Below are positions 1 to 7,643 of a stretch of DNA of 59,445 nt, one piece after another. The stretch lies in NCBI RefSeq assembly GCF_017874625.1, contig NZ_JAGIKZ010000020.1:1-59445 (forward strand), written 5' to 3'. Numbering within the stretch: the stretch's first letter is position 1; each line of letters opens with the position of its first letter. Under the pieces are notes generated by a model. It saw only the letters and a program-made list of their open reading frames with translations. It had not been told where the DNA came from and searched no databases. The position numbers and the translations under genes were made by a program. The DNA is from Cytobacillus eiseniae (GTDB taxonomy: Bacteria > Bacillota > Bacilli > Bacillales > Cytobacillaceae).

Positions 1-93
1 CAACTTTATCCTACCATATGAAGTGAGGTTTTTTTAATACCACGCTTGAAGCTCTTTAGAACCCCCGGCATAGCCAGGGGTTTTCGAACCCAT
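1..93 (-). mobile_element. End of an IS200/IS605-like insertion sequence (partial)
   Basis: The SulP reading frame on the minus strand stops resembling its family at about position 93 and runs into a sequence with a GC-rich imperfect hairpin at 61-81 (ACCCC and GGGGT arms around GGC-ATA-GCC). A short subterminal hairpin of this kind, without terminal inverted repeats, is typical of IS200/IS605 ends. The transposase would lie outside the window. The family assignment rests on the hairpin and the gene disruption only. Confidence 0.45.
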
Positions 94-567
94 AATAATA
101 GCTAACGCGCCGGCTACCATTGCATACATTCCCCAAGTCGCATCAACAAACTGCTCAAGCTGCGCCATGAAAATTAAAATAGCTAATGCATTTACGAAAC
201 CGACCATGACAGATCTCGGTATAAACTTCATAAATCTAGCAAATTTAAAAACACCAAACAAAATTTGTAGTATTCCTGTTAAGATTGTAGCTGCAAATAA
301 ATATTGTAAGCCATAATCTGCTACAAGTGTCACCATTAGCAAAGCCATTGCTCCTGTAGCAGCTGAAATCATACCCGGTCTACCGCCCACGATGGCAATT
401 GTAACAGCAATACAGAATGATGCATACAACCCGATCATCGGATCCACACCAGCAATAATCGAAAAAGCAATTGCCTCTGGAATAAGCGCTAGCGCAACGA
501 CAATTCCTGCAAGAATATCTCCTCTTATATTGCCGAACCATTGTTCTTTCGTTGTCAGTACTCTCAA
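34..567 (-). pseudogene. SulP-family anion transporter, 5' fragment cut by an insertion sequence
   Basis: This is the N-terminal part of a SulP (SLC26-like) sulfate/bicarbonate-type membrane transporter. The conserved SulP start is visible: [20 protein letters not shown], then hydrophobic segments including GLYASF and [17 protein letters not shown]. The start is a TTG at 567 with AGAGGTG a few bases upstream (573-579). An upstream in-frame extension to 666 lacks this site. Family members are about 480-570 residues, whereas this frame gives 177, and its last ~20 residues are not SulP-like but encoded by the inserted element. The gene is therefore disrupted and probably non-functional. A cre-like site lies about 160 bp upstream. 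Confidence 0.75.
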
Positions 568-728
568 ATGAACACCTCTATTTATTATTTTTCTCCGATA
601 TACGCCGAAACCGAAACTGCAAATAAGTAATTTCCCCATAAAAAAACGACTTCGAACTCTCATCAAAGTCAGTGGCCGTGAAAAACATATAGAATCATAA
701 CATATTTACTAAGAATAGCAAGATTCGA

Positions 729-742
729 TGAAAGCGCTTATT
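729..742 (+). promoter_or_regulatory. Candidate CcpA cre site
   Basis: TGAAAGCGCTTATT matches the Bacillus cre consensus TGWAARCGYTWWCW at 13 of 14 positions and contains the palindromic core GAAAGCGCTT. It lies upstream of the disrupted SulP gene, so carbon catabolite control of that gene is plausible. Confidence 0.4.
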
Positions 743-809
743 TTATTCCTTTTTTCCATTTTCCTTTGTTTTTCTCCCTCATACTATATAAACAATGTAA
801 ATCGAAGAC

Positions 810-834
810 AAAAAAAGACACTTAATCGTGTCTC
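810..834 (-). terminator. Rho-independent terminator
   Basis: On the minus strand AGACAC and GTGTCT form a stem around a 6-nt loop, followed by a run of T. It lies downstream of the VOC gene and probably ends its transcript. Confidence 0.6.
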
Positions 835-1011
835 ATTAGAAATAATTTAAGTAAGTGTTTAACTAGCTTGTTGAACTGCCTATTAATCCGTCAGCAGATT
901 ACTGAGAGAAACCACTCAAACAAAACTTACAAATGCTTTATTCCGAGCCTTAAAGTAACAATCGATTATCTCTTCAATGTATTGGATTCTTCCCTCTCCG
1001 CCCACTAACGT

Positions 1012-1422
1012 TCAAATGTTAAATTTCTTTTTAAACTCAGAACTTAACTCACTCCAAACATCAAATCGATTGCCATCTAAATCACTAAATACAAAGTTCT
1101 TTCCTGTATGGCCACGATCCACTATATCTTCAACCTTTATTCCACTTTTAATAAATGCCCGATGTAATTCCTCTAAAGCAGATATCCCATTGACTTCGAA
1201 CGTAAGAGAAAATCGTTCCTGATTATTATGATCAAAGAAATTAGCCGTTTCATTTGCTTTTGCCTTTATTAGAAAAAAACTTTGGTTAGCAAAATTAAGA
1301 ATAGCTTTATCTTCATCTTTAAAACTAAGCTCAGCCCCTAATTTACTAACATACCAACAGGATGAGCGTTCAACATTACTAACTGGAATATAGGTTGTGC
1401 CTACTCTTAAAATTTCCCCCAT
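1012..1422 (-). CDS. VOC (glyoxalase/bleomycin-resistance) family protein
   Basis: 136 residues with the vicinal-oxygen-chelate fold pattern: an N-terminal strand and helix (TTYIPVSNVERSSCWYVSKL), a central strand (SLTFEV) and the C-terminal signature NFVFSDLDGNRFDVW. Such proteins use paired beta-alpha-beta-beta-beta modules to hold a metal or ligand. The substrate cannot be read from the sequence. The usual first metal His is not obvious at the N-terminus, so it may be a binding protein rather than an enzyme. A GGAGG site precedes the ATG. It is transcribed alone, with its own terminator. Confidence 0.7.
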   Translation of the reverse strand: MGEILRVGTTYIPVSNVERSSCWYVSKLGAELSFKDEDKAILNFANQSFFLIKAKANETANFFDHNNQERFSLTFEVNGISALEELHRAFIKSGIKVEDIVDRGHTGKNFVFSDLDGNRFDVWSELSSEFKKKFNI

Positions 1423-1500
1423 CCATCTAAATCCTCCTATTAAGATTGACCTCTTTCATAGTTCTCTATTTGAAACACAAAAACCTTTTTTAGTCATATA

Positions 1501-1532
1501 AAAAGACTGCACTGTACACCAGGCAGCCTCTT
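1501..1532 (-). terminator. Rho-independent terminator after the AraC/GyrI regulator
   Basis: On the minus strand AGGCTGC pairs with GCAGTCT (one mismatch) and is followed by TTTTT. It lies 18 bases past the regulator stop codon. Confidence 0.55.
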
Positions 1533-1549
1533 TATAGCTCTAGTAATAA

Positions 1550-2413
1550 TTATTTTAAAGGGATCCAAATCTCAGAATATAAATCTAGACTTGAAGGATC
1601 TTCATCTGTATACACCTCTAACTCAGGGGTACCAGCATGCTCATATTGATTTGAAGGGAACCATTCTGAAAATATTTGTTTCCATACCTTAGGCATTGCG
1701 TCTGGCATTGGTCCATGAACTTCAAATACGCCCCATTTCGATGCTGGAATTTCTAGTGTAAGAAAATCCTCCGTTCCCTCTCCTTTATGTTCTGTAGCTA
1801 CCCAGTAATCAATGGACTGCACGGATTGATTGATTCTTTTATCTACACAAACACCCAGAATCCCATTTATTTCTCCATTGTTCAGCTTGGCTAAACGGTC
1901 AATCGTGCCATCTCCATTCACCATATCCCACATTTTAGGAATTCCCTTTACATTTTCCTCATTTTTAAGAGAGAACTCCTGTTTAATTCCTACTACTTGA
2001 AAACGATCTCGTTCCACAATTTTATACCTCATTGGTTCCGCTCCTTTCAAATTCACCTGGATGACCAGGCGATTATAACAATTTAATTTTCCAATATTCT
2101 TTCTCGCCTCACTAGGTGTAATCCCATGCTGTTTTCGAAATGCCTTTGAAAAAGCCTCAGGAGTGTCATAGCCATACTTATAGGCAAGGTCAATGATTTT
2201 ATGATCTGTATTAGATAATTCTTGTGCAGCTAATGATAGTCGTCTTCGTCGAAGATATTCACCAACAGAAACATCTGTTAAAATCGCAAAGGTACGCTGA
2301 AAGTGAAATTCGGACGTGCTTGCCTGCCTTGCAATTCTTTCTATTGATAGATCATCTAATATGAATTCCTCCATAAAATCGATTGCCTTCTGCAATGATT
2401 CAACCCACCCCAT
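1550..2413 (-). CDS. AraC-family regulator with GyrI-like effector-binding domain
   Basis: Residues ~5-105 form an AraC/XylS DNA-binding domain with two helix-turn-helix units (IERIARQASTSEFHFQRTF and IDLAYKYGYDTPEAFSKAF). Residues ~130-287 resemble the GyrI/Rob small-molecule-binding domain (FQVVGIKQEF, later TEDFLTLEIPASKWGVFEV). This arrangement is common in regulators that sense hydrophobic compounds or drugs. The ATG at 2413 is preferred over a GTG at 2422 because AGGGAG sits 8 bases before it. It lies just downstream of fosB on the same strand and may form part of a resistance locus, though the ligand and targets are unknown. Confidence 0.8.
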   Translation of the reverse strand: MGWVESLQKAIDFMEEFILDDLSIERIARQASTSEFHFQRTFAILTDVSVGEYLRRRRLSLAAQELSNTDHKIIDLAYKYGYDTPEAFSKAFRKQHGITPSEARKNIGKLNCYNRLVIQVNLKGAEPMRYKIVERDRFQVVGIKQEFSLKNEENVKGIPKMWDMVNGDGTIDRLAKLNNGEINGILGVCVDKRINQSVQSIDYWVATEHKGEGTEDFLTLEIPASKWGVFEVHGPMPDAMPKVWKQIFSEWFPSNQYEHAGTPELEVYTDEDPSSLDLYSEIWIPLK

Positions 2414-2490
2414 ATCGCTCACTCCCTAATGAAATAATACCAATCGTACTTTATTACATCCTGTCAATTTATGCTTTATTAAAACTGTTT

Positions 2491-2913
2491 TCAATCGAAA
2501 AACTCCATATGCTTTTTTTCCTGCCGATAATAAGCCAATCGATCTTGTAATGTGCCTGTATGCAATTCAAATTTATGACCATCTGGATCCGTAAAATAGA
2601 TCGATTTCTTATCTTTTATATCTCTTTTACGACCTGAAAGAATATTTACGTGGAACCGTTTTAATTTTTCATGCATTTTCTCAAAATCACCTTCGTCTAT
2701 CGAAAAAGCAATATGTGTATAGGAATGGTGAATTTCATTGCGAGGAATATCCTTTTCTTCATTCAGCGCAAGCCACATCCCATTTAGATCAAAATAGGCC
2801 GTACTTCTTCCTTTTACAAGTAGCTTTGCTTGAAAAACATTTTCGTAAAATTTGATCGATTTTTCTAAATTTGAAACTGAAAACAAAAAATGGTTTAAAC
2901 CTTTAATATTCAC
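2491..2913 (-). CDS. fosB: FosB-type metallothiol transferase (fosfomycin resistance)
   Basis: 140 residues, the length of Bacillus FosB. It opens the fosfomycin epoxide by adding a low-molecular-weight thiol, normally bacillithiol, in a divalent-metal-dependent reaction in the cytoplasm. The three metal ligands of the VOC fold are present: His8 ([15 protein letters not shown]), His67 (SYTHIAFS) and Glu116 ([18 protein letters not shown]). The start is GTG. Its ribosome site AGGTGA overlaps the stop codon of the upstream GNAT gene, so the two are translationally close and probably one transcript. Family identity is clear; drug resistance in this strain is inferred. Confidence 0.88.
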   Translation of the reverse strand: MNIKGLNHFLFSVSNLEKSIKFYENVFQAKLLVKGRSTAYFDLNGMWLALNEEKDIPRNEIHHSYTHIAFSIDEGDFEKMHEKLKRFHVNILSGRKRDIKDKKSIYFTDPDGHKFELHTGTLQDRLAYYRQEKKHMEFFD

Positions 2914-2916
2914 TAA

Positions 2917-3390
2917 TCACCTCGTAACCGGAAAGCTGAAAATCAATTGTTCCCCGATCCTCCCCATCTTTCTACGGCCAGTATCATTGTAACCAACCTT
3001 TTCATACAGCTTTTGGGCAGCAATATTTCTTTTATTTACCGCTAGTACAATTTCATTACACGATGGAAATGTCTCAGTCACAAAGTCTTTTATTTGCTCC
3101 ATTCCCTTTTTAGCAAATCCTTTTCTCTGATGAGAGTGATTAATTGATAATGCTGTTAGTAACATCGCCTTTCGATTATCTGAATACTCCTTTACCCGGT
3201 CACTTGAATGGAGAACAAAAAATCCAACCGGTCCATTATTGTTTAGAATCACAATCGGATGCCTTTCATGTGTTATTTCTAGCGAATGAATTGGTAAGGC
3301 GGTATATTGTTCCTGATCTTCAGGTAATTCAAATTGATTTAATGACTCGAAGTGTTCAGATTGATAAAGCTGCAAATTAATCTCATTCAT
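2917..3390 (-). CDS. GNAT-family N-acetyltransferase
   Basis: 157 residues with the GNAT acetyl-CoA-binding pattern: LLTALSINHSHQRKGFAKKG gives the motif A R/Q-x-x-G-x-G/A loop, followed by EIVLAVNKRNIAAQKLYEKV-GY (motif B, Asn and Tyr before the C-terminal strand). The substrate is unknown. It ends 3 bp before fosB on the same strand. Association with fosB may be fortuitous, or it may be a second modification enzyme of the same locus. Confidence 0.78.
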   Translation of the reverse strand: MNEINLQLYQSEHFESLNQFELPEDQEQYTALPIHSLEITHERHPIVILNNNGPVGFFVLHSSDRVKEYSDNRKAMLLTALSINHSHQRKGFAKKGMEQIKDFVTETFPSCNEIVLAVNKRNIAAQKLYEKVGYNDTGRRKMGRIGEQLIFSFPVTR

Positions 3391-3523
3391 AAAAAATCCT
3401 CCTACATCTATCCTATACTCCTTATTTTATCATGGGAATGTTTGTTCGGGAAGTGATTTTAATACAAATATTTATAACATTCAAATAAAAGTTGATACAA
3501 TAGGTACAGATAGGAGTGATAAT

Positions 3524-4084
3524 ATGACCAACATACTTATAGGCAGAAAAGTTACTATCCGTCCGATTTTGGATGAGGATTTAAAAACAATATGGGACTA
3601 CGTTTATGGAACGAAAAATCCTGAATGGAAAAAGTGGGATGCACCCTATTTCCCTCTTGAATTTAAAGAATATGGAGATTTTAAAAAGGATTTTGTTAAG
3701 CATCCTGACAATGATGATCCAGTATCAAGAATGGCAATAGAAGCCGATGGAAATATAATCGGAACAATCGGTTACTATTGGGAGCATCGGGAGTCCAATT
3801 GGCTAGAGGTGGGAATTGTTATCTATGATCCACAGTATTGGAATGGCGGCTACGGAACGGATGCCCTTTCTCTTTGGGTTCAACATCTCTTCGCTTCACT
3901 TCCACTAGTAAGAGTCGGGTTGACAACATGGTCGGGCAACAAAAGAATGATGCGTGCTGCTGAAAAAATAGGGATGAAGCTCGAAGCCCGCTTGCGAAAA
4001 TGCCGTTTGTATAATGGAGAATACTATGATTCTATTCGGATGGGGATTTTGAGGGAGGAATGGGAAGAGCAAATAGATAAGTAA
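3524..4084 (+). CDS. GNAT-family N-acetyltransferase, RimJ/RimL-like
   Basis: 186 residues resembling the RimJ/RimL branch: N-terminal IGRKVTIRPILDEDL, central GTIGYYWEHRESNWLEVGIV, acetyl-CoA loop NGGYGTDAL, and C-terminal WSGNKRMMRAAEKIGMKLEARLRK. Such enzymes acetylate the N-terminus of ribosomal proteins or small amines; the substrate here is unknown. AGGAG precedes the ATG, and TTGATA at about 3493 is a possible -35 element. It is monocistronic on the plus strand and divergent from the fosB group. Confidence 0.8.
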   Translation: MTNILIGRKVTIRPILDEDLKTIWDYVYGTKNPEWKKWDAPYFPLEFKEYGDFKKDFVKHPDNDDPVSRMAIEADGNIIGTIGYYWEHRESNWLEVGIVIYDPQYWNGGYGTDALSLWVQHLFASLPLVRVGLTTWSGNKRMMRAAEKIGMKLEARLRKCRLYNGEYYDSIRMGILREEWEEQIDK

Positions 4085-4214
4085 AGGATAGATCCTGATA
4101 ATTTTCCAAATTACTTCTTTTTTTAATTTCCAATCAATGGTCATCATGAACTACTAGCTATGACTACTTTTTCTATTATTTGCTATTACAAACTTCCAAA
4201 ACACCGTAAGGCAA

Positions 4215-4725
4215 TCGTTTTTTTATTACTGAAATTTTGTGTGCCTTGACTGCCTCTTGGCTACCGATTTTTGCTTTTTACGACTTTTCGGGCGTCATGA
4301 ACGCTTCATAGCTACTGATTTTTCTTCCTTTTGAAATTTCGGGCGTCATGAATGCTTCTTGGCTACCGGTTTTTCTTCTTTTTGAAATTTCGGGCCTCAT
4401 GAACGCTTCATAGCTACTGATTTTTCTTCCTTTTGAAATTTCGGGCGTCATGACTGCTTCTTGGCTACCGGTTTTTGCTTTTTACAACATTTCGGGCGTC
4501 ATGAACGCTTCATAGCTACCGATTTTTCTTCTTTTTGAAATTTCGGGCGTCATGACTGCTTCTTGGCTACCGATTTTTCTTCCTTTTGAAATTTCGGGCG
4601 TCATGAACGCTTCTTGGCTACCGATCTTTCTTCTTTTTGAAATTTCGGGCGTCATGAACGCCTCTTGGCTACCGATTTTTCCTCTTTACTAGATTTCGGG
4701 CGCCTTGAACAGTTCTTAGCAACCA
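4215..4725. repeat. Tandem array of a 51-bp unit, about 10 copies
   Basis: About ten consecutive 51-bp units share the core TTTCGGGCGTCATGAACGC followed by TTCTTGGCTACCGA and a pyrimidine-rich spacer. Copies vary at a few positions (for example TTGGCTACC versus ATAGCTACT) and the outer copies are most diverged. Each unit can fold: TCGG with CCGA forms an outer stem, and GCGT with ACGC an inner one. No long open frame crosses the array on either strand. It fills the gap between a GNAT gene and the end of the B12 operon. Confidence 0.9.
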
Positions 4726-4764
4726 ATTTTCCCTTCTCCGCTTAAACAGTCCTAACCTTTTATA

Positions 4765-4796
4765 TAAAAAGAAGCTCGCCCGAATTACGAGCGAGC
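4765..4796 (-). terminator. Terminator of the B12 operon
   Basis: On the minus strand GCTCGC and GCGAGC arms form a strong stem followed by TTCTTTTTATA. It begins right at the stop codon of the last operon gene. Confidence 0.75.
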
Positions 4797-5405
4797 CTAC
4801 TGACAATGGGCCATGCAGCCTTCCAACAGAAGCTCCTTTTCACCATCATGGAACTTCACTATTGTCAGGCTTGTTCCATGCATAAAGGGAGGGTCCCATA
4901 ATTGATCAATTACCGTATTCCTGCAGATTAGGTAGAGTGTTTTTAGGACAACCCCATGAGTAACAACAAGCACATTACCAGATGGAGTTGAATCTATTAG
5001 CCCTTCTAAAAAGCTTTCAACCCGATCCATCACGTCTATAAATCTTTCTCCTTCTAGATTTTCATACATCGAAGGATGGTGCCAGTATAAATCGTACTGT
5101 ACAGGAAATAGTGCCTTGATTTCATCCTCTGTTTTCCCTTGCCAAGCTCCTAAAGCAATTTCCATTAAGCGCTCATCCGTTTCTATCGGAATGGGCCTTT
5201 TTCCACGAACAAGATCAGCAGTATCAACCGCTCGCTGACTTGGCGAGGATATAATCCGCTCGAAAGTTGTATCTTTCAGCCTCTCACTTAATCGCATTGC
5301 ATCCTTCTTGCCCTTATCCGTTAACTCCGAATCGAACCGACCTTGCATTCTTTTTTCTGTATTCCATTCTGTTTCGCCATGTCTAATAAAATATAAATTC
5401 AGCAT
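4797..5405 (-). CDS. Histidine phosphatase family protein, probable alpha-ribazole phosphatase
   Basis: 202 residues of the phosphoglycerate-mutase-like histidine phosphatase family. The phospho-His motif FIRHGETEWN is at residues 6-15, SSPSQRAVDTA follows, the acid region is MEIALGAWQGKTEDE, and the second His lies in VVTHGVVLKTL. In a cobalamin operon such enzymes usually remove phosphate from alpha-ribazole-phosphate or adenosylcobalamin-phosphate (CobC role). It is the last gene of the operon, 1 bp after cblS. The operon contains a second histidine phosphatase at 7595, so the division of labour is unknown. Confidence 0.8.
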   Translation of the reverse strand: MLNLYFIRHGETEWNTEKRMQGRFDSELTDKGKKDAMRLSERLKDTTFERIISSPSQRAVDTADLVRGKRPIPIETDERLMEIALGAWQGKTEDEIKALFPVQYDLYWHHPSMYENLEGERFIDVMDRVESFLEGLIDSTPSGNVLVVTHGVVLKTLYLICRNTVIDQLWDPPFMHGTSLTIVKFHDGEKELLLEGCMAHCQ

Positions 5406-5406
5406 A

Positions 5407-6117
5407 CTATCTTACCCTAATCTCATAAAAATATCGACCCGCCAGTGACATCACTTCAGCCATTTTCCCTTCAGAGAAAGCCACAATAAAACAAGTAGAC
5501 GGACCAGACGACTTAAGAAGATCCACGCTCGTATGAATTTCAGATGCACTAAACTGTTTATTCGAAAACAAACCATTCAATTCGGATAAAATGCCCTTTG
5601 AACCAACTGGAATCGTAACGACATCTGGCAAGTCGCAAATTTGCTTAAACAAAGATAACGGTGCAGCTTCGATTTCCCTTTCAACCAATTCATTTCCTAC
5701 TAATGGAACACCGATTACAGCTAGCTTCATTTGATCTGAGAACATAGGAATGTCCACTTCTCTCTTCATTTTTCCTAGAACTGTCATGCCTATTGCTGAC
5801 TGGTTCAAGCAGAAATTACTTTCTGTACTTCCATTAATTGGAACCCCATCCAGTTCAAGTTCAGCTAATCCTTTCTTAATTCCATCCACTAACGCTCGCC
5901 AAGCCTCATCCCCACAAAAATTCTGCAATGTAACAGCAAACGGATCCGCTCCAACCGCCATACATTCCATCACTGCCACTCGAAATGAATAATAGGAAAC
6001 CATCTCATAAGGAACCTTAACAGCGTCATCCATTTTCATCCCAATAGCCCCGCTATTATCATTTGCAATCACAATGGATTCTTCTTGATTAAACGGGATA
6101 TGCAGAACATCCCTCAT
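5407..6117 (-). CDS. cblS: Alpha-ribazole kinase, CblS-like
   Basis: 236 residues resembling the PurM/AIR-synthase-like ATP-binding proteins found next to cblT in Firmicutes. CblS phosphorylates alpha-ribazole to alpha-ribazole-5'-phosphate, replacing the CobT product in nucleotide-loop assembly. Visible features are an N-terminal nucleotide-binding stretch (IVIANDNSGAIGMKMDDAVKVP), a conserved middle (GADPFAVTLQNFCG, INGSTESNF) and the C-terminal KSSGPSTCFIVAF. The start ATG overlaps the cblT stop by 4 bp, which fits the transporter-kinase pair. The assignment is by family and context. Confidence 0.8.
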   Translation of the reverse strand: MRDVLHIPFNQEESIVIANDNSGAIGMKMDDAVKVPYEMVSYYSFRVAVMECMAVGADPFAVTLQNFCGDEAWRALVDGIKKGLAELELDGVPINGSTESNFCLNQSAIGMTVLGKMKREVDIPMFSDQMKLAVIGVPLVGNELVEREIEAAPLSLFKQICDLPDVVTIPVGSKGILSELNGLFSNKQFSASEIHTSVDLLKSSGPSTCFIVAFSEGKMAEVMSLAGRYFYEIRVR

Positions 6118-6608
6118 TGGCTCATTCGCTCCTTAGAAATCATTAACTCTATTATCGGAGATAGCCTTGGAATAATAACTAAAGCGATGACCGTATTTAC
6201 AGCAGAGCCAATAAATAGGGATGGAACGATTGATAAATAAAAAGCTTTACTTATCAAAAATAAAAATGGCAGTGGTGCAGCAAATGTATTTCCTAAAATA
6301 AAGAGAATCCCCGCTTGCCATCTTTTTCCGGTTCGATAAAGATAAGCAAAGACAATCGATAAGAATGCCATTTCAATAGCAACTACAAAATGAAGCGGAC
6401 CAAGCGGCATTCCGCCCAGCAATGCAGATAACAAATGCCCCATTCCTCCAACAACCGCTCCAGCTGGACCTCCTAAAAGAGCAGCCGCAAGTAAAGCTGG
6501 GAATGCATCTAATGCAATACTACCAATGGGAGCAGGAATCTTTATAGCAGCCCCAATAGCAGTCAGCGCAACGAGCAGGCTGATAAAAGCCATTTTCTTT
6601 GCTCTCAT
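6114..6608 (-). CDS. cblT: Alpha-ribazole transporter, ECF S-component-like CblT
   Basis: 164 hydrophobic residues with about five or six membrane segments and the ECF substrate-component look: short basic N-terminus MRAKKMAF, an IPAPIGSIALDAFPALLAAALL segment, and LGGPAGAVVGGMGHLLSALL. CblT imports alpha-ribazole so that cells lacking CobT can make the lower ligand precursor. It abuts the adenosyltransferase upstream and overlaps cblS downstream by 4 bp. Energy-coupling EcfAT subunits are not in the window and would be shared from elsewhere, or CblT may act alone. Confidence 0.78.
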   Translation of the reverse strand: MRAKKMAFISLLVALTAIGAAIKIPAPIGSIALDAFPALLAAALLGGPAGAVVGGMGHLLSALLGGMPLGPLHFVVAIEMAFLSIVFAYLYRTGKRWQAGILFILGNTFAAPLPFLFLISKAFYLSIVPSLFIGSAVNTVIALVIIPRLSPIIELMISKERMSQ

Positions 6609-7193
6609 TTATTTATCCTCCTTACGCTTCCCCTCACGAAAAACCTTAGCGCTGCGGATGTACTCGACATCTTTTTGATTCATACGAAAGTTAATCACTC
6701 GCGCTAGAGCAAAGAAGTAATCAGATAAGCGATTGATATACTTTAACGATGTTTCTGAAACTTCAGGATCAGCCTTTACTAGGGAAACAATTAATCTTTC
6801 TGCTCTTCTTGTCACTGTTCTAGCTATATGAATGGAAGCAGATGCAGGAGTCCCTCCTGGAAGAATAAATCTTTCAATCTTTGGTGCCTCTTCAGTAAAA
6901 ACGTCAATTCTTTTCTCTAAATACTCCACTGCTTCCATCGTTAACTTCAGTTGGCGATTTTTTGTTACATTCGCTAAATCACCGCCACAATCAAATAGCT
7001 CATGTTGGATTTTTTCTAAATCAGCCAAAACATCCTGGAAAATAGCTGGATCTAATTGTGCCATCGCTTGCCCAACAAAACAATTTGCTTCATCAACGGT
7101 CCCGTATGCTTCTACCCGAATATCATCCTTATCTACTCTTCCGCCTATAATGCTTGTTTTTCCTTTATCCCCAGTTCGTGTATAAATTTTCAT
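6609..7193 (-). CDS. pduO: PduO-type ATP:cob(I)alamin adenosyltransferase
   Basis: 194 residues, the normal length for the PduO/CobO-2 family (also annotated YvqK). It transfers the adenosyl group of ATP to cob(I)alamin or cob(I)inamide in the cytoplasm. The N-terminal ATP loop YTRTGDKGKTSIIGG, the helix VTRRAERLIV and the C-terminal YINRLSDYFFALAR are all present. It stands 15 bp after the short cobU-like gene and directly abuts cblT. Adenosylation is required before the CbiB, CobU and CobS steps encoded in the same operon. Confidence 0.92.
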   Translation of the reverse strand: MKIYTRTGDKGKTSIIGGRVDKDDIRVEAYGTVDEANCFVGQAMAQLDPAIFQDVLADLEKIQHELFDCGGDLANVTKNRQLKLTMEAVEYLEKRIDVFTEEAPKIERFILPGGTPASASIHIARTVTRRAERLIVSLVKADPEVSETSLKYINRLSDYFFALARVINFRMNQKDVEYIRSAKVFREGKRKEDK

Positions 7194-7208
7194 TCGTCTT
7201 ATCCCCTT

Positions 7209-7643
7209 TTATTTTATTTTTTGGCTGATTCCATACCAGATTAAGTCGAATTTCTCTGCTGACGCTGCCACATCCTGATAAACCCAGCCAGTTACATCCC
7301 GCCATTTACGTTCTTCGGCAATCATCGGGACAATTCCTTTTGATAGATCCGTTCCAATCAAAATTAATTTTCTCTGCTCGGATTCCTTCTCCCATTTCAG
7401 CCAAATTTGCAAGAAGCTTCGCCAATTCTCCCTTACCTCATGACTACTTAACTGACTGCTCCATTCCTGTATCCATTTTTCAAGCCCTTCAAGAATGACA
7501 ATATCTATCCAATTATCTGTATGTGCAGGAATGGACATGCCCTCATAAGCGGAAATCCACAAATAGGTTGGATCATTTAGCTCATAATGTTCGATCACCC
7601 ATCTGGATTTTCCGTTAAAGGCACCTCCCGTAATAAAGTGCAT
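7209..7643 (-). CDS. Short CobU-like P-loop protein
   Basis: 144 residues, versus ~180-195 for CobU. The N-terminus keeps a CobU-type nucleotide loop (FITGGAFNGKSRWVIEHY). The C-terminus keeps the family ending (GTDLSKGIVPMIAEERKWRDVTGWVYQDVAASAEKFDLIWYGI). The middle segment that in CobU carries the guanylylated His (RxxRHxxxR) is missing. It overlaps the preceding phosphatase gene by 49 bp, with GGAGGGG before its ATG, so it is expressed as part of the operon. It may be kinase-only, a regulatory paralog, or decayed. A complete cobU is at 10453. Confidence 0.7.
   Translation of the reverse strand: MHFITGGAFNGKSRWVIEHYELNDPTYLWISAYEGMSIPAHTDNWIDIVILEGLEKWIQEWSSQLSSHEVRENWRSFLQIWLKWEKESEQRKLILIGTDLSKGIVPMIAEERKWRDVTGWVYQDVAASAEKFDLIWYGISQKIK

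Larger units (their letters stand above)
568..1011. other. Intergenic stretch upstream of the SulP fragment
   Basis: No convincing gene is seen. It contains the SulP ribosome site, a cre-like site (729-742) and a minus-strand terminator (810-834). The 840-1011 part is featureless to my reading. An open frame at 977-1222 on the plus strand is only the antisense shadow of the VOC gene. Confidence 0.5.

Noticed and set aside
1012..1422. Second fosfomycin-resistance gene
   Set aside because: Only general VOC similarity; FosB metal ligands and C-terminal motif are absent.
4215..4725. CRISPR array
   Set aside because: Whole 51-bp units are repeated without unique spacers, and there are no cas genes; the same holds for the 41-bp array.
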